From the NCBI GenBank assembly GCA_011050175.1, contig DRGF01000191.1:1-8990 (forward strand): a DNA stretch of 8,990 bases, read 5' to 3'. Under the pieces are notes generated by a model. That model was not told the DNA's origin and searched no databases. It saw only the letters and a list, made by a program, of their open reading frames with translations. Below are positions 1 to 6,739 of the stretch, in pieces. This stretch comes from Thermococcus sp. GTDB lineage: Archaea; Methanobacteriota_B; Thermococci; Thermococcales; Thermococcaceae. Position 1 is the stretch's first letter; every line of letters begins with the position of its first letter. The position numbers were made by a program, and so were the translations under genes.

Positions 1-1749
1 AGGAAAAAGCCGAAGAGACACAAGAGCCAGGCCAGGATAAAGGGCAGAAAGGGCGTGCTGATTCCGGAGGAGACACTCTTCCCGCGCGAGCTGTACGAGA
101 TGGCCCTCACAGAGGGACAGGTCGAGGTCATCAAGGCCTTCGAGGAGCTGGTTGAGGAGGGCATGCTCGTTCTCACCGCAGATAGAGGTAGGGGTAAGAG
201 CGTCTCCGTGGGAATAGCGGCGATAGGTCTCGCGCTCGCACTCAAGAAGAGAACCAGGATAGTCGTCACCGCCCCCGAGCCGGAGAACGTCCAGGCCCTG
301 TTCCGCTTCGCCAAGAGGGCCCTGGAAAAGCTCGGCTTCAAGCCGCACGTCGTTGAGGAGAAGGGCCTCATAAAGGAACTCTACGCGAGAAAAATAGGCC
401 TGCGCTATTACCCACCGACCGAAGGCTACAAGAAGAGCGCCGACCTCTACATCCTCGACGAGGCGGCGGGTATTCACGTGCCCATACTCCACAGGTACCT
501 GAACAAGCCGCGCGTGGTCTATTCATCAACGGTTCACGGTTACGAGGGTGCCGGAAGGGGCTTCTCGGTCAAGTTCCTCAAGAAAGCCCGCGAAAAGAGG
601 CAATTCAAGGAGCTACACATGGAGGAGCCGATACGCTACTCGGAGAACGACCCGATTGAGAAGTGGCTCTTCGACGTCCTGCTCCTCGATGCCGAGCCGG
701 TGGAGCTTACCGAGGAGGACTACGAGCTGATAAAGAACAAAGAGGTCTATTTCGAGGAGCCCGACCTGGACGACTGGTTCGAGAACGACAGGGAAGACCT
801 GAGAAACTTTGTCGGCATTTACATCCTGGCCCACTACCGCAACAGGCCGAGCGACGTCGCCCTGCTCGCCGACGCGCCGCACCACGAGGCGAGGGTCCTC
901 CGCCTCAAGAACGGCAAGATAGTGACGGCGGTTCAGGTAGCCAAGGAGGGCAACATACCCAAGAAGGTCATCGAGAAGATGGTCAAGGGCTACAAGCCGC
1001 GCGGCAACATAATACCCGACATGATGGTCAAGCACCACATGCTCAAGGAGTTCGCAAAGCTGAAGGGGTACAGGATAGTCCGTATCGCCACCCATCCGGA
1101 TGCCATGGACATGGGACTTGGAAGCAGGGCACTGGAGCTTCTCGAGAACGAGGCGAGGGAGAAGGGCCTCGACTGGATCGGCTCGGGATTCGGTGCGAGC
1201 GAGGAGCTTGCCCGCTTCTGGGTCAGGAACGGCTTTGCCGTGGTGCACCTCAGCCCCGCCAGGAACCCGGTCAGCGGTGAGTTTACGGCCATAGTCCTCA
1301 AGCCGATAAGCGAGAAGGCCAAGAAGCTCATCCGCAAGGCCAACGACGAGTTCAGGATAAGGCTCACGGAGTGGCTGGGCGACACCCACCGCGACCTCGA
1401 GCCGGAGATAGCCCGCTGGCTCTTTGAAACGCCCTTCGGCGAGGCGGTTGATTACCCAGTTCACCTCACGGACGTCCAGAAGAAGAGACTGGACGCGTTC
1501 ACGGGCAAGGTTCTCACCTACGACACAGTGGTTGACGCGGTGAAGCCCATCGTGAAGCTCTACTTCCTCGACGGGTGGATGAAGCCCTACCTAGACGAGC
1601 GTCAGATCAAGCTCCTCATCCACCGCGTCCTGCAGGCCCACAGCTGGGAAGAAACGGCGAAGCTCATAGACAGGACGGAGACATTCACCATGATTGAGGT
1701 CAGGGACATAATTAGGGGCCTCTGGTACTATTACAAGCGGCTCCTGTGA
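1..1749 (+). CDS. tmcA: tRNA/rRNA cytidine acetyltransferase TmcA (5' truncated by window edge)
   Basis: The frame is open from base 1, so the true start lies upstream; the GTG at 55 is internal. The fragment is 582 residues. Archaeal TmcA/Nat10-Kre33 proteins run to about 800 (recalled), so roughly 230 N-terminal residues are missing. The family uses ATP hydrolysis and acetyl-CoA to make N4-acetylcytidine in tRNA, and in Thermococcales also in rRNA and other RNAs (recalled). Seen here: a basic linker at 1-54; a RecD-like helicase module with Walker A DRGRGKS (181-201) and Walker B LYILDE (445-462); then a GNAT acetyltransferase module whose acetyl-CoA loop is MGLGS (1111-1125), preceded by IATHPDA; then a C-terminal RNA-binding region to about 1749. 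It ends in TGA, followed by T-rich sequence and a 208-bp gap before the next gene, so it probably closes its transcription unit. Family assignment is firm. RNA target specificity cannot be read from the sequence. Confidence 0.95.
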   Translation, partial: RKKPKRHKSQARIKGRKGVLIPEETLFPRELYEMALTEGQVEVIKAFEELVEEGMLVLTADRGRGKSVSVGIAAIGLALALKKRTRIVVTAPEPENVQALFRFAKRALEKLGFKPHVVEEKGLIKELYARKIGLRYYPPTEGYKKSADLYILDEAAGIHVPILHRYLNKPRVVYSSTVHGYEGAGRGFSVKFLKKAREKRQFKELHMEEPIRYSENDPIEKWLFDVLLLDAEPVELTEEDYELIKNKEVYFEEPDLDDWFENDREDLRNFVGIYILAHYRNRPSDVALLADAPHHEARVLRLKNGKIVTAVQVAKEGNIPKKVIEKMVKGYKPRGNIIPDMMVKHHMLKEFAKLKGYRIVRIATHPDAMDMGLGSRALELLENEAREKGLDWIGSGFGASEELARFWVRNGFAVVHLSPARNPVSGEFTAIVLKPISEKAKKLIRKANDEFRIRLTEWLGDTHRDLEPEIARWLFETPFGEAVDYPVHLTDVQKKRLDAFTGKVLTYDTVVDAVKPIVKLYFLDGWMKPYLDERQIKLLIHRVLQAHSWEETAKLIDRTETFTMIEVRDIIRGLWYYYKRLL

Positions 1750-1756
1750 CCGGCCC

Positions 1757-1801
1757 TTTCCTCTCTTTTGTTTCTCCCCCACCGTCCGGCAATTGTTTTT
1801 T
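1757..1801 (+). terminator. Candidate T-rich terminator after tmcA
   Basis: Two pyrimidine/T-rich stretches follow the tmcA stop: 1757-1774, with TTTC, TTTT and TTTC runs, and a seven-T run at 1795-1801. Archaeal RNA polymerase terminates at oligo-T tracts without needing a hairpin, so these are plausible 3' ends. There is no experimental signal here. Confidence 0.45.
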
Positions 1802-1836
1802 CGCTCCATCGGTGTTCTCCGATATATGCTTGGGCT

Positions 1837-1920
1837 CTACGGACCGATTTTGTAAGAAAAAATGACAAAAAAATTAACATTTTTATAGTGTTAGTCCGTA
1901 GGTAATGTGGTATTACATTG
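1837..1920 (+). promoter_or_regulatory. Promoter region of the NYN gene pair, with inverted repeats
   Basis: A TATA-like element (ATTTTTATA, 1879-1887) follows an A-rich stretch that could carry the BRE. It predicts a start near 1910, about 45 nt before the chosen ATG. An 8-bp inverted repeat, CTACGGAC (1837-1844) and GTCCGTAG (1894-1901), brackets the TATA box. A second, tighter one, GTAAT (1902-1906) and ATTAC (1912-1916), sits on the predicted start site. This layout would suit a repressor, but the arms are short enough to arise by chance and no regulator is identified. Confidence 0.5.
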
Positions 1921-1956
1921 GTAGTTAGTTGATGGACTATTTCAGCGGTGACGGCC

Positions 1957-2469
1957 ATGCCGGGCGGCAATTGGGAGAGGATAATATCGATGACGAAGGA
2001 TGGAATGAGGAGCATCGGAATGATGCGAAAAAAGATAAGCAGGGGAAAGAGAATAGCCCTCCTCATCGACGGCCCGAATATTCTTCGTAAGGAGTTTGGA
2101 GTCAAGCTGGAGGACATAGTTGAGGCACTGGAGGGACTGGGCAACCTCAGGGTGGCTAAAGTCATACTAAACCAGTACGCGCCGCAGGGGCTCATAGAAG
2201 CCGTGGCCAACCAGGGATTCGAGGCCATCGTGGTTTCCGGCGAGACGGGGGTAAAGCTCGCAGTCGAGGCGATGAGGGAGATATACAACCCCAACATTGA
2301 CGTGATCGCCCTGGCGACCAGAAACGCGGAGTTTCTGCCGGTGATCCTCAAGGCCAAGGAGAACGGCAAGGAAACCATCGTCATCGGCATAGAGCCGGGC
2401 TTTTCGGCGGCACTGAAGCACGCGGCGGACTATACCATAATACTGACACCGGGGGGTGAGGAGGAATGA
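1957..2469 (+). CDS. NYN-domain (DUF88/LabA-like, PIN-fold) protein, apparently catalytically degenerate paralog
   Basis: A 170-residue protein: about 30 basic, methionine-rich residues followed by one NYN domain (about 31-165), the PIN-like fold of RNases that bind metal through clustered Asp residues. It resembles the short archaeal family of NYN proteins. The first motif IDGPN is intact (D38, N41). At the other acidic sites this copy reads SGETG (E96, G98) and RNAEF (N123, E125), where the next gene has GDTD and RDADF. The domains are roughly two-thirds identical by hand count, so this is a tandem duplicate with altered metal-site residues. I infer weak or no nuclease activity and possibly a regulatory or structural partner role. 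Start: ATG 1957 has GGTGA at 1947-1951. An in-frame GTG at 1948 overlaps that site, and ATG 1990 is an alternative. The stop overlaps the next start (ATGA). Confidence 0.85.
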   Translation: MPGGNWERIISMTKDGMRSIGMMRKKISRGKRIALLIDGPNILRKEFGVKLEDIVEALEGLGNLRVAKVILNQYAPQGLIEAVANQGFEAIVVSGETGVKLAVEAMREIYNPNIDVIALATRNAEFLPVILKAKENGKETIVIGIEPGFSAALKHAADYTIILTPGGEEE

Positions 2470-2969
2470 AGAAGACCCTCTTCAAAGTCCTCAAGCGCGG
2501 CGAGAAGGAGGCCGAGGAAAAGCCAGAGAAACCAAAGAGCAAGAAGAGCATAGGCCTAATCATCGATGGGCCCAACATCCTCAGGAAGGAGTTCGGCATA
2601 AAGCTGGAGGATATAATCGAGGCCCTTAAGAGGATAGGTAAAATCCGCGTTGCAAAGGTGGTCCTCAACCACTACGCGCCTCAGGGGCTAATAGAGGCCG
2701 TGGTCAACCAGGGGCTTGAGCCGATTATAGTTGCGGGAGACACCGACGTGAGGATAGCCATAGAGGCCATGGAGCTCATATACAACTCCGACGTCGAGGT
2801 AATATCCCTGGCGACGAGGGACGCTGACTTTCTGCCGATAATCAACGAGGCCAAGCGCAAGGGGAAGGAGACGATAGTCATTGGGGCTGAGCCGGGCTTT
2901 TCGGTGGCCCTTCAGAACGCGGCTGATTACGTCATCAAAATGGAGGGTAAGGGAAGCGGGGGCCAGTAA
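2466..2969 (+). CDS. NYN-domain (DUF88/LabA-like, PIN-fold) putative RNase, intact motifs
   Basis: A 167-residue protein: a highly charged Lys/Glu-rich N-terminus (1-27) and one NYN domain (about 28-160). All expected acidic motifs are present: IIDGPN (D34, N37), AGDTDV (D92, D94) and TRDADF (D119, D121). The family fold and this constellation imply a metal-dependent ribonuclease or RNA-processing enzyme in the cytoplasm; the substrate is unknown. The start ATG overlaps the upstream TGA by one ATGA, with a GGTGAGGAGG-type ribosome binding site inside the 3' end of the first gene. Translation is therefore probably coupled and the two proteins made together, possibly as a complex. The C-terminus ends in a short Gly-rich tail. 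The family call is strong; the biochemical function is inferred. Confidence 0.9.
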   Translation: MKKTLFKVLKRGEKEAEEKPEKPKSKKSIGLIIDGPNILRKEFGIKLEDIIEALKRIGKIRVAKVVLNHYAPQGLIEAVVNQGLEPIIVAGDTDVRIAIEAMELIYNSDVEVISLATRDADFLPIINEAKRKGKETIVIGAEPGFSVALQNAADYVIKMEGKGSGGQ

Positions 2970-2976
2970 ACCCAAA

Positions 2977-2985
2977 TTATTTTAA
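2977..2985 (+). promoter_or_regulatory. TATA-like element before the exchanger gene
   Basis: TTATTTTAA lies in the 38-bp gap after the second NYN gene, centred 27 bp upstream of the GTG at 3008. That spacing would start the RNA at or just before the GTG, giving a leaderless or near-leaderless message. The exchanger may therefore have its own promoter, although read-through from the NYN pair is not excluded. Confidence 0.45.
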
Positions 2986-3007
2986 GGGCCCGTCCTAGCC
3001 CATTCTG

Positions 3008-3955
3008 GTGAGGGTAGTGATAGTTGAAATAGTCGCGTTCATCGTGGGACTTGCCCTTCTAATCAAGGGGAGCGATTTCTTCGTTGAGGCCGCTTCAAGG
3101 GTGGCCAAGGGCTTTGGGGTGAGCGAGTTCCTCATAGCGCTCGTCCTGGCGAGCATAGCGACGACCCTGCCGGAGGTCACAGTCTCGGCGATATCGTCCT
3201 ACCAGGGAGAGCCTGAAATTGCCCTTGGAAACGCCATCGGGAGTGCCTTCGCCAACATAGCCCTTATTCTCGGTATCTCATCACTCCTCCGCCCGCTTAA
3301 GGTCGAGAGAACCGCTTGGAAGAACGCCCTCTTTATGATAGGGGTCACCGCTTACTCCGGACTGCTCATGTACGACGGCACGATAAGCCGCCTCGACGGC
3401 GCGAGCCTGGTGCTCATTTACTTTGGCTTCCTGTACTACCTCTACAAAAAGCACATGACCCTGGAAGACCTTCCGGAAGGGGGGCGCGGGAATCCAAAGC
3501 GCGATGCCCTTATAATGTTCGGGAGCGGCTTGGTGGTTGTTGCCGGCGCTAAACTCGTCGTTGACAGCGCCGTCACCCTTGCAATGGCTTTCGGTGTCCC
3601 CGAAGTGGTCATAGGCCTCACGATGGTCTCGATAGGAACCTCCCTGCCAGAGCTGACGAACTCCCTGATGGCCACGCTAAAACGGCTCCCCAACATCAGC
3701 GTGGGCAACGTAATCGGCGCCAACATCCTTGACATCCTGATGGTCATCGGGATCGCGTCGCTCATAAACCCGATCCAGGTCGATCAGACTATATACACGT
3801 TCACCCTTCCGCTGACGCTCCTTGTCATGGCCATACTCACGGGGGCGCTCCGCATCACCGGCAGGGTGAGCAGGGTAACCGGCGGAGTCTTCGTGGCAAT
3901 ATACGGTTATTTCCTCTACGTTTACTACTTCATGTACTCCTCTGGGGCTCCCTGA
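3008..3955 (+). CDS. CaCA-family Na+/Ca2+ (cation/calcium) exchanger
   Basis: A 315-residue, very hydrophobic protein built of two inverted halves, as in the archaeal exchanger NCX_Mj and bacterial YrbG. Repeat alpha-1 holds ATTLPE (E56) and GNAIGSAFAN (S79, N83). Repeat alpha-2 holds GTSLPE (S212, E215) and GNVIGANILD (D242). These match the recalled NCX_Mj ion-site residues E54, S77, S210, E213 and D240 at a constant offset of two, so transport of Ca2+ against Na+ or H+ across the cytoplasmic membrane is likely. About ten membrane segments are expected; a polar loop at about 147-166 separates the halves. Start: GTG 3008 fits a leaderless transcript. GTG 3017, with GGTGA at 3007-3011, is the alternative and would remove three residues. 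Alpha-1 lacks the Gly of the usual GTS motif (ATT here), a mild asymmetry. No regulatory domain is present. Confidence 0.92.
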   Translation: MRVVIVEIVAFIVGLALLIKGSDFFVEAASRVAKGFGVSEFLIALVLASIATTLPEVTVSAISSYQGEPEIALGNAIGSAFANIALILGISSLLRPLKVERTAWKNALFMIGVTAYSGLLMYDGTISRLDGASLVLIYFGFLYYLYKKHMTLEDLPEGGRGNPKRDALIMFGSGLVVVAGAKLVVDSAVTLAMAFGVPEVVIGLTMVSIGTSLPELTNSLMATLKRLPNISVGNVIGANILDILMVIGIASLINPIQVDQTIYTFTLPLTLLVMAILTGALRITGRVSRVTGGVFVAIYGYFLYVYYFMYSSGAP

Positions 3956-3961
3956 GGTTCA

Positions 3962-3988
3962 TCCCATTTCTGGGAAGCAAAGTTTTTT
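3962..3988 (+). terminator. Candidate terminator of the exchanger gene (short hairpin plus T run)
   Basis: Six bases after the exchanger stop, TCCCA (3962-3966) and TGGGA (3971-3975) form a perfect 5-bp inverted repeat with a 4-nt loop, followed by a T run (3983-3988). The same T run is also a possible TATA element for thiB, so the two signals may overlap. The stem is short, and function is inferred. Confidence 0.4.
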
Positions 3989-4039
3989 AATTGGATTTAT
4001 TACTCCCTTATTAGAGTCTAAAACTCGTTCATGGAGGTG
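3983..4039 (+). promoter_or_regulatory. thiB promoter, candidate operator and ribosome binding site
   Basis: Two AT-rich candidates for the TATA element are visible: TTTTTTAA (3983-3990) and TTTATTA (3996-4002). They predict starts near 4012 or 4025. The palindrome TTAGA-G-TCTAA (4011-4021) lies where transcription would begin. ACTC/GAGT/ACTC copies stand at 4002-4005, 4014-4017 and 4023-4026. A repressor sitting here could block initiation; an archaeal thiamine regulator of the ThiR type is a natural guess but is not shown. GGAGGTG at 4033-4039, five bases before the ATG, is a near-perfect ribosome binding site and sets the thiB start at 4045. Confidence 0.5.
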
Positions 4040-4044
4040 TGAGC

Positions 4045-5187
4045 ATGAGAAGATTTTGGGCTTTAGCCCTTGCCCTGCTCTTCCTCGGATCCCTCGGGGC
4101 CCAGCACAGGGTCGGGGCCCAGGAAGAGCTGACGGTCTATTCCTACGACAGCATAGAGTGGTGGATGAAGGAGATAGTTCCGATATTCGAGCAGAAATAC
4201 GGCGTCAAGGTGAACCTCGTCCTCATAGGCGACGCCGGGGAGGTTCTAAACAGGCTCATCCTCGAGAAGGACAACCCGCAGGCCGATGTAGTCATCGGCA
4301 TAGACAACAGCTACCTCGCCAAGGCCATAGACGCGGGCGTCCTCGAACCCTACGAGCCTGCCAACGCTGACGTTATCCCGGACTGGATAATCGAGAAGTT
4401 TGACCCCACGTTCCACCTCACGCCCTATGACTACGGGTACATCGCCATCAACTACCGCAAGGACATGGTTCAGAACCCGCCGACCAGCCTCGAGGACCTC
4501 ACCAAGCCGGAGTGGAAGGGCAAGCTCATCATCGAGGACCCGCGCACCAGCTCGCCTGGAATGGCCTTCCTCCTGTGGACCGTCGCGGTCTACGGCGACG
4601 ACTGGCTCTACTACTGGGAGAAGCTCAAGGAGAACGACGTCCAGATAGTCAAGGGCTGGAGCGAGGCGTGGGGGGCCTTCGTCGAGGGTGAGTACCCGCT
4701 CGTCCTCAGCTACGCCACCTCCCCGGCCGCGACCGTTTACTACGAGAACAACACCAACATCGGCGCCGTGGCGTTCAAGGAGGGTAACTACCTCCAGATC
4801 GAGGGCGCGGGAATAGTCAAGGGCGCCAAGAACAGGGAGCTGGCGGAGAAGTTCATAGAGTTCCTCATCAGCGAGGAGGCCCAGGAGAAGCTCCCGCTCA
4901 ACCAGTGGATGTACCCCGTCAACAAGAACGTCGAGCTCCCGGAGGTCTTCCAGTACGCGGCTGAGGTTGAGAAGCCGGTGACCGTTGACTCGGCGGAGAT
5001 AGAGAAGAACTACGAGACCTGGCTCAACCAGTGGACCCAGCTTATGGTCGAGGACAAGAGCCCCGATGAGATACTCGGCAAGACTGCCACCGAAACCGGC
5101 GGAGAAAACGAAAGCGCCGGCATCTGTGGACCGGCCCTGATGATCAGCCTCGCCGTAGTGCCCCTCCTTTTCAGAAGGAGAGGTTGA
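4045..5187 (+). CDS. thiB: Thiamine ABC transporter substrate-binding protein with CGP-CTERM surface anchor
   Basis: A 380-residue secreted receptor of the ThiB/TbpA family. It has an N-terminal signal peptide (MRRF, then a hydrophobic run to about residue 20, cleavage probably near residue 25 after VGA). The mature protein begins LTVYSYDS, as in bacterial ThiB. Further family landmarks follow in order: ADVVIGIDN, YDYGY, DPRTSSPG, GWSEAWGAF, LSYATSPA and NQWMYPVN. It should capture thiamine or a thiamine phosphate outside the cell and hand it to an ABC permease. The C-terminus has C361-GPA, a hydrophobic stretch and RRRG: this is the CGP-CTERM signal of Thermococcales, thought to be processed and lipid-attached at Cys. 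The linker before it is short (TGGENESAG). No permease or ATPase gene adjoins it here: thiB stands alone between an exchanger and a convergent gene. ATG 4045 is chosen over GTG 4039 because the ribosome binding site overlaps the latter. Confidence 0.92.
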   Translation: MRRFWALALALLFLGSLGAQHRVGAQEELTVYSYDSIEWWMKEIVPIFEQKYGVKVNLVLIGDAGEVLNRLILEKDNPQADVVIGIDNSYLAKAIDAGVLEPYEPANADVIPDWIIEKFDPTFHLTPYDYGYIAINYRKDMVQNPPTSLEDLTKPEWKGKLIIEDPRTSSPGMAFLLWTVAVYGDDWLYYWEKLKENDVQIVKGWSEAWGAFVEGEYPLVLSYATSPAATVYYENNTNIGAVAFKEGNYLQIEGAGIVKGAKNRELAEKFIEFLISEEAQEKLPLNQWMYPVNKNVELPEVFQYAAEVEKPVTVDSAEIEKNYETWLNQWTQLMVEDKSPDEILGKTATETGGENESAGICGPALMISLAVVPLLFRRRG

Positions 5188-5209
5188 GCGTTTATCTTTT
5201 TCTTTTGTT
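5164..5209 (+). terminator. Candidate terminator of thiB
   Basis: The last codons of thiB contain a perfect 6-bp inverted repeat, CTCCTT (5164-5169) and AAGGAG (5175-5180), with loop TTCAG. A T-rich tract (5191-5209) starts just after the stop. The convergent neighbour ends at 5241, leaving a 53-bp gap, so efficient termination here would prevent antisense transcription of it. No matching T tract serves the opposite strand. Confidence 0.55.
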
Positions 5210-5240
5210 CTACTCCGTTCAAGACATCTGAATGGTCCCG

Positions 5241-6473
5241 CTATTTTTTGGCGAGGTTTAGCACCACTGTAATGGAATCCCCCTCCTGCGCAACCTTGAC
5301 CCAGAACCTGTTAAACCTGTTTAAATCATTTTTAATCTCCGGATAGCCGGCGAAGCTCAGATAAAAGTACTCCACGAATTCATTGTGAAACACTGGGTGA
5401 TAGTAGTCTGCGAAATACGGAAACTTCATTCTCCAGGTTATACCGTCAGAATATCCCGGTGGCAGGTAAGTTCTTGTGTCCAATGAGCTAATTCCGCTAT
5501 CAAGGATCAAATTTGGATGATTCCTCTGGAAAATCTCTCTCAAACCTTTGGATATTCCCGCCAAATCCGTAGAACTAATCCTGTAGTCTTTAGATTTGAA
5601 GTCTTTAGCCGTCAGAACGTCAATTTCTTTAACTGTGATGTTCCCTCCCTCTTTTCGGACTTCGTAGATAGTTGCATTTGAAATTATGCGTGTTTCTCCA
5701 AGTGTCTCCTTCCGATATGCTGACCAGGCTCTGTAATACGTCCCCAAATCCATAGCCGGGGGGTGCTGATCCAGGAGGAAGTATTCACCATTGATTTTAA
5801 CAGCCGCTGCCGTGTGCCCAATTTCTGTGTTTTCAAACTCAATGTCAAACACATAAACAGGAGAATAACCCATCTCTAGCAAGAGTGCGGTGGTTAGAAT
5901 CGCGTAGTCACTGCAAACACCTGCCCTTTTTTGGATGGTCTCGTAGGGGGTTTGAATTTCTATGCCGGGTTCTGCTGTGATATCTGTGATTTCTCCATTC
6001 GTTGTCCAAATGGTTGGTGCAGGCAAAAGTGATTTGGAGTAGTTGTACTCTATGTTCTCATCAAGCCACTCCAGAACATTCCACGCACTTTCCTGTAAAG
6101 TTTTTCCTTTCAACTGGTTCGCGAGGTAAGAGACCTTTGAAAGTTCTTGTTCAGTTAAAGCGCATTTAAGAGCGTCCTCAAAGATATACTTCCAATAACC
6201 ACTGGAGCATTCACTGGTGGTGAGAGCATTTGTAGGTGTTCCTGTCATTTGGCTCGGAGTTTGCGTATCTACGTAACCCGGAGTATACGTGTCGGTTTCC
6301 TGCAAAGGCGCATCTTGAGAGTTTCCGAAAATTCCTGGTTTAATTTCATCAAAAGCTCCCTGTGAGTACAGATAACCTGTCAGAATCAGCAAGATTGCAA
6401 TCCCAACTGCTACATACTTTCCTCTGGATTTTTTCCTGTGAGGCTGATACATGTCCTGCTTTTCGGCGGGCAT
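5241..6473 (-). CDS. Membrane-anchored transglutaminase-like (Cys-His-Asp) domain protein
   Basis: A 410-residue protein. It has a basic N-terminus (RKKSRGK), one membrane segment (about 20-36), then a Thr/Pro-rich stalk (about 54-86) and an extracytoplasmic domain. The transglutaminase-like core is clear: a Cys in AGVCSDYA (C187), a His in IGHTAAAV (H220) and an Asp in FLLDQHP (D235), in the family's order. Archaeal members may be cysteine proteases, amidases or cross-linking enzymes; the substrate is unknown. C89 and C104 could form a disulfide. Asn sequons (NYS, NAT, NIT) fit a glycosylated outside location. The C-terminal 150 residues match nothing I recognise. Base composition stands out: sampled 60-base lines are about 37-43% GC against about 65% in thiB, with many AAA, AAT and TTT codons, suggesting transfer or relaxed selection. 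The start ATG at 6473 lacks a strong ribosome binding site; M8 is an alternative. Confidence 0.85.
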   Translation of the reverse strand: MPAEKQDMYQPHRKKSRGKYVAVGIAILLILTGYLYSQGAFDEIKPGIFGNSQDAPLQETDTYTPGYVDTQTPSQMTGTPTNALTTSECSSGYWKYIFEDALKCALTEQELSKVSYLANQLKGKTLQESAWNVLEWLDENIEYNYSKSLLPAPTIWTTNGEITDITAEPGIEIQTPYETIQKRAGVCSDYAILTTALLLEMGYSPVYVFDIEFENTEIGHTAAAVKINGEYFLLDQHPPAMDLGTYYRAWSAYRKETLGETRIISNATIYEVRKEGGNITVKEIDVLTAKDFKSKDYRISSTDLAGISKGLREIFQRNHPNLILDSGISSLDTRTYLPPGYSDGITWRMKFPYFADYYHPVFHNEFVEYFYLSFAGYPEIKNDLNRFNRFWVKVAQEGDSITVVLNLAKK

Positions 6474-6513
6474 CCCTGAGCCCCCAGTAAAGCTATGATA
6501 CGATTTTTACGCC

Positions 6514-6524
6514 GAAATATAAGA
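6514..6524 (-). promoter_or_regulatory. TATA element of the transglutaminase-like gene
   Basis: Read on the minus strand, an AAAAGGA BRE-like run precedes TCTTATATTTC. The predicted RNA start is near 6493, about 20 nt before the ATG at 6473. This indicates that the gene is transcribed on its own rather than by read-through from the tRNA. Confidence 0.6.
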
Positions 6525-6619
6525 TCCTTTTGGGGCTGTTTAATCTTTTGCTCCTGCAAACAAGCTCCTCAAAGAACACCTGGTGGAAGTGAAGTGCATG
6601 GGAGCAGTCATTTTAAGAA

Positions 6620-6696
<77 letters not shown>

Positions 6697-6717
6697 TCGG
6701 GTTAGTGGTCTTGGGGG

Positions 6718-6735
6718 AGTTTTATAAAAGTTTTG
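6718..6735 (-). promoter_or_regulatory. tRNA-Arg promoter
   Basis: On the minus strand CCAAAACTTTTATAAAACTC supplies a BRE-like AAAACT and a strong TTTATAAA box (6721-6728). The box centre is about 28 bp from the first tRNA base at 6696, as expected for archaeal stable-RNA genes. It starts only about 20 bp after the asnS stop codon. Confidence 0.75.
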
Positions 6736-6739
6736 GTGG

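Noticed and set aside
613..1464. 283-codon minus-strand ORF inside tmcA
   Set aside because: Shadow of the tmcA frame in GC-rich DNA; no domain and no promoter.
1932..2090. Alternative frame from ATG 1932 at the 5' end of the first NYN gene, suggesting a frameshift
   Set aside because: Codon choice in this frame is unlike its neighbours, while the frame from 1957 uses AGG/ATA/AAG codons typical of the region and joins the domain directly. No frameshift is needed.
4031..4042. Mini-ORF ATG GAG GTG TGA overlapping the thiB ribosome binding site
   Set aside because: Only three codons and formed by the ribosome binding site itself; no sign that it is translated.
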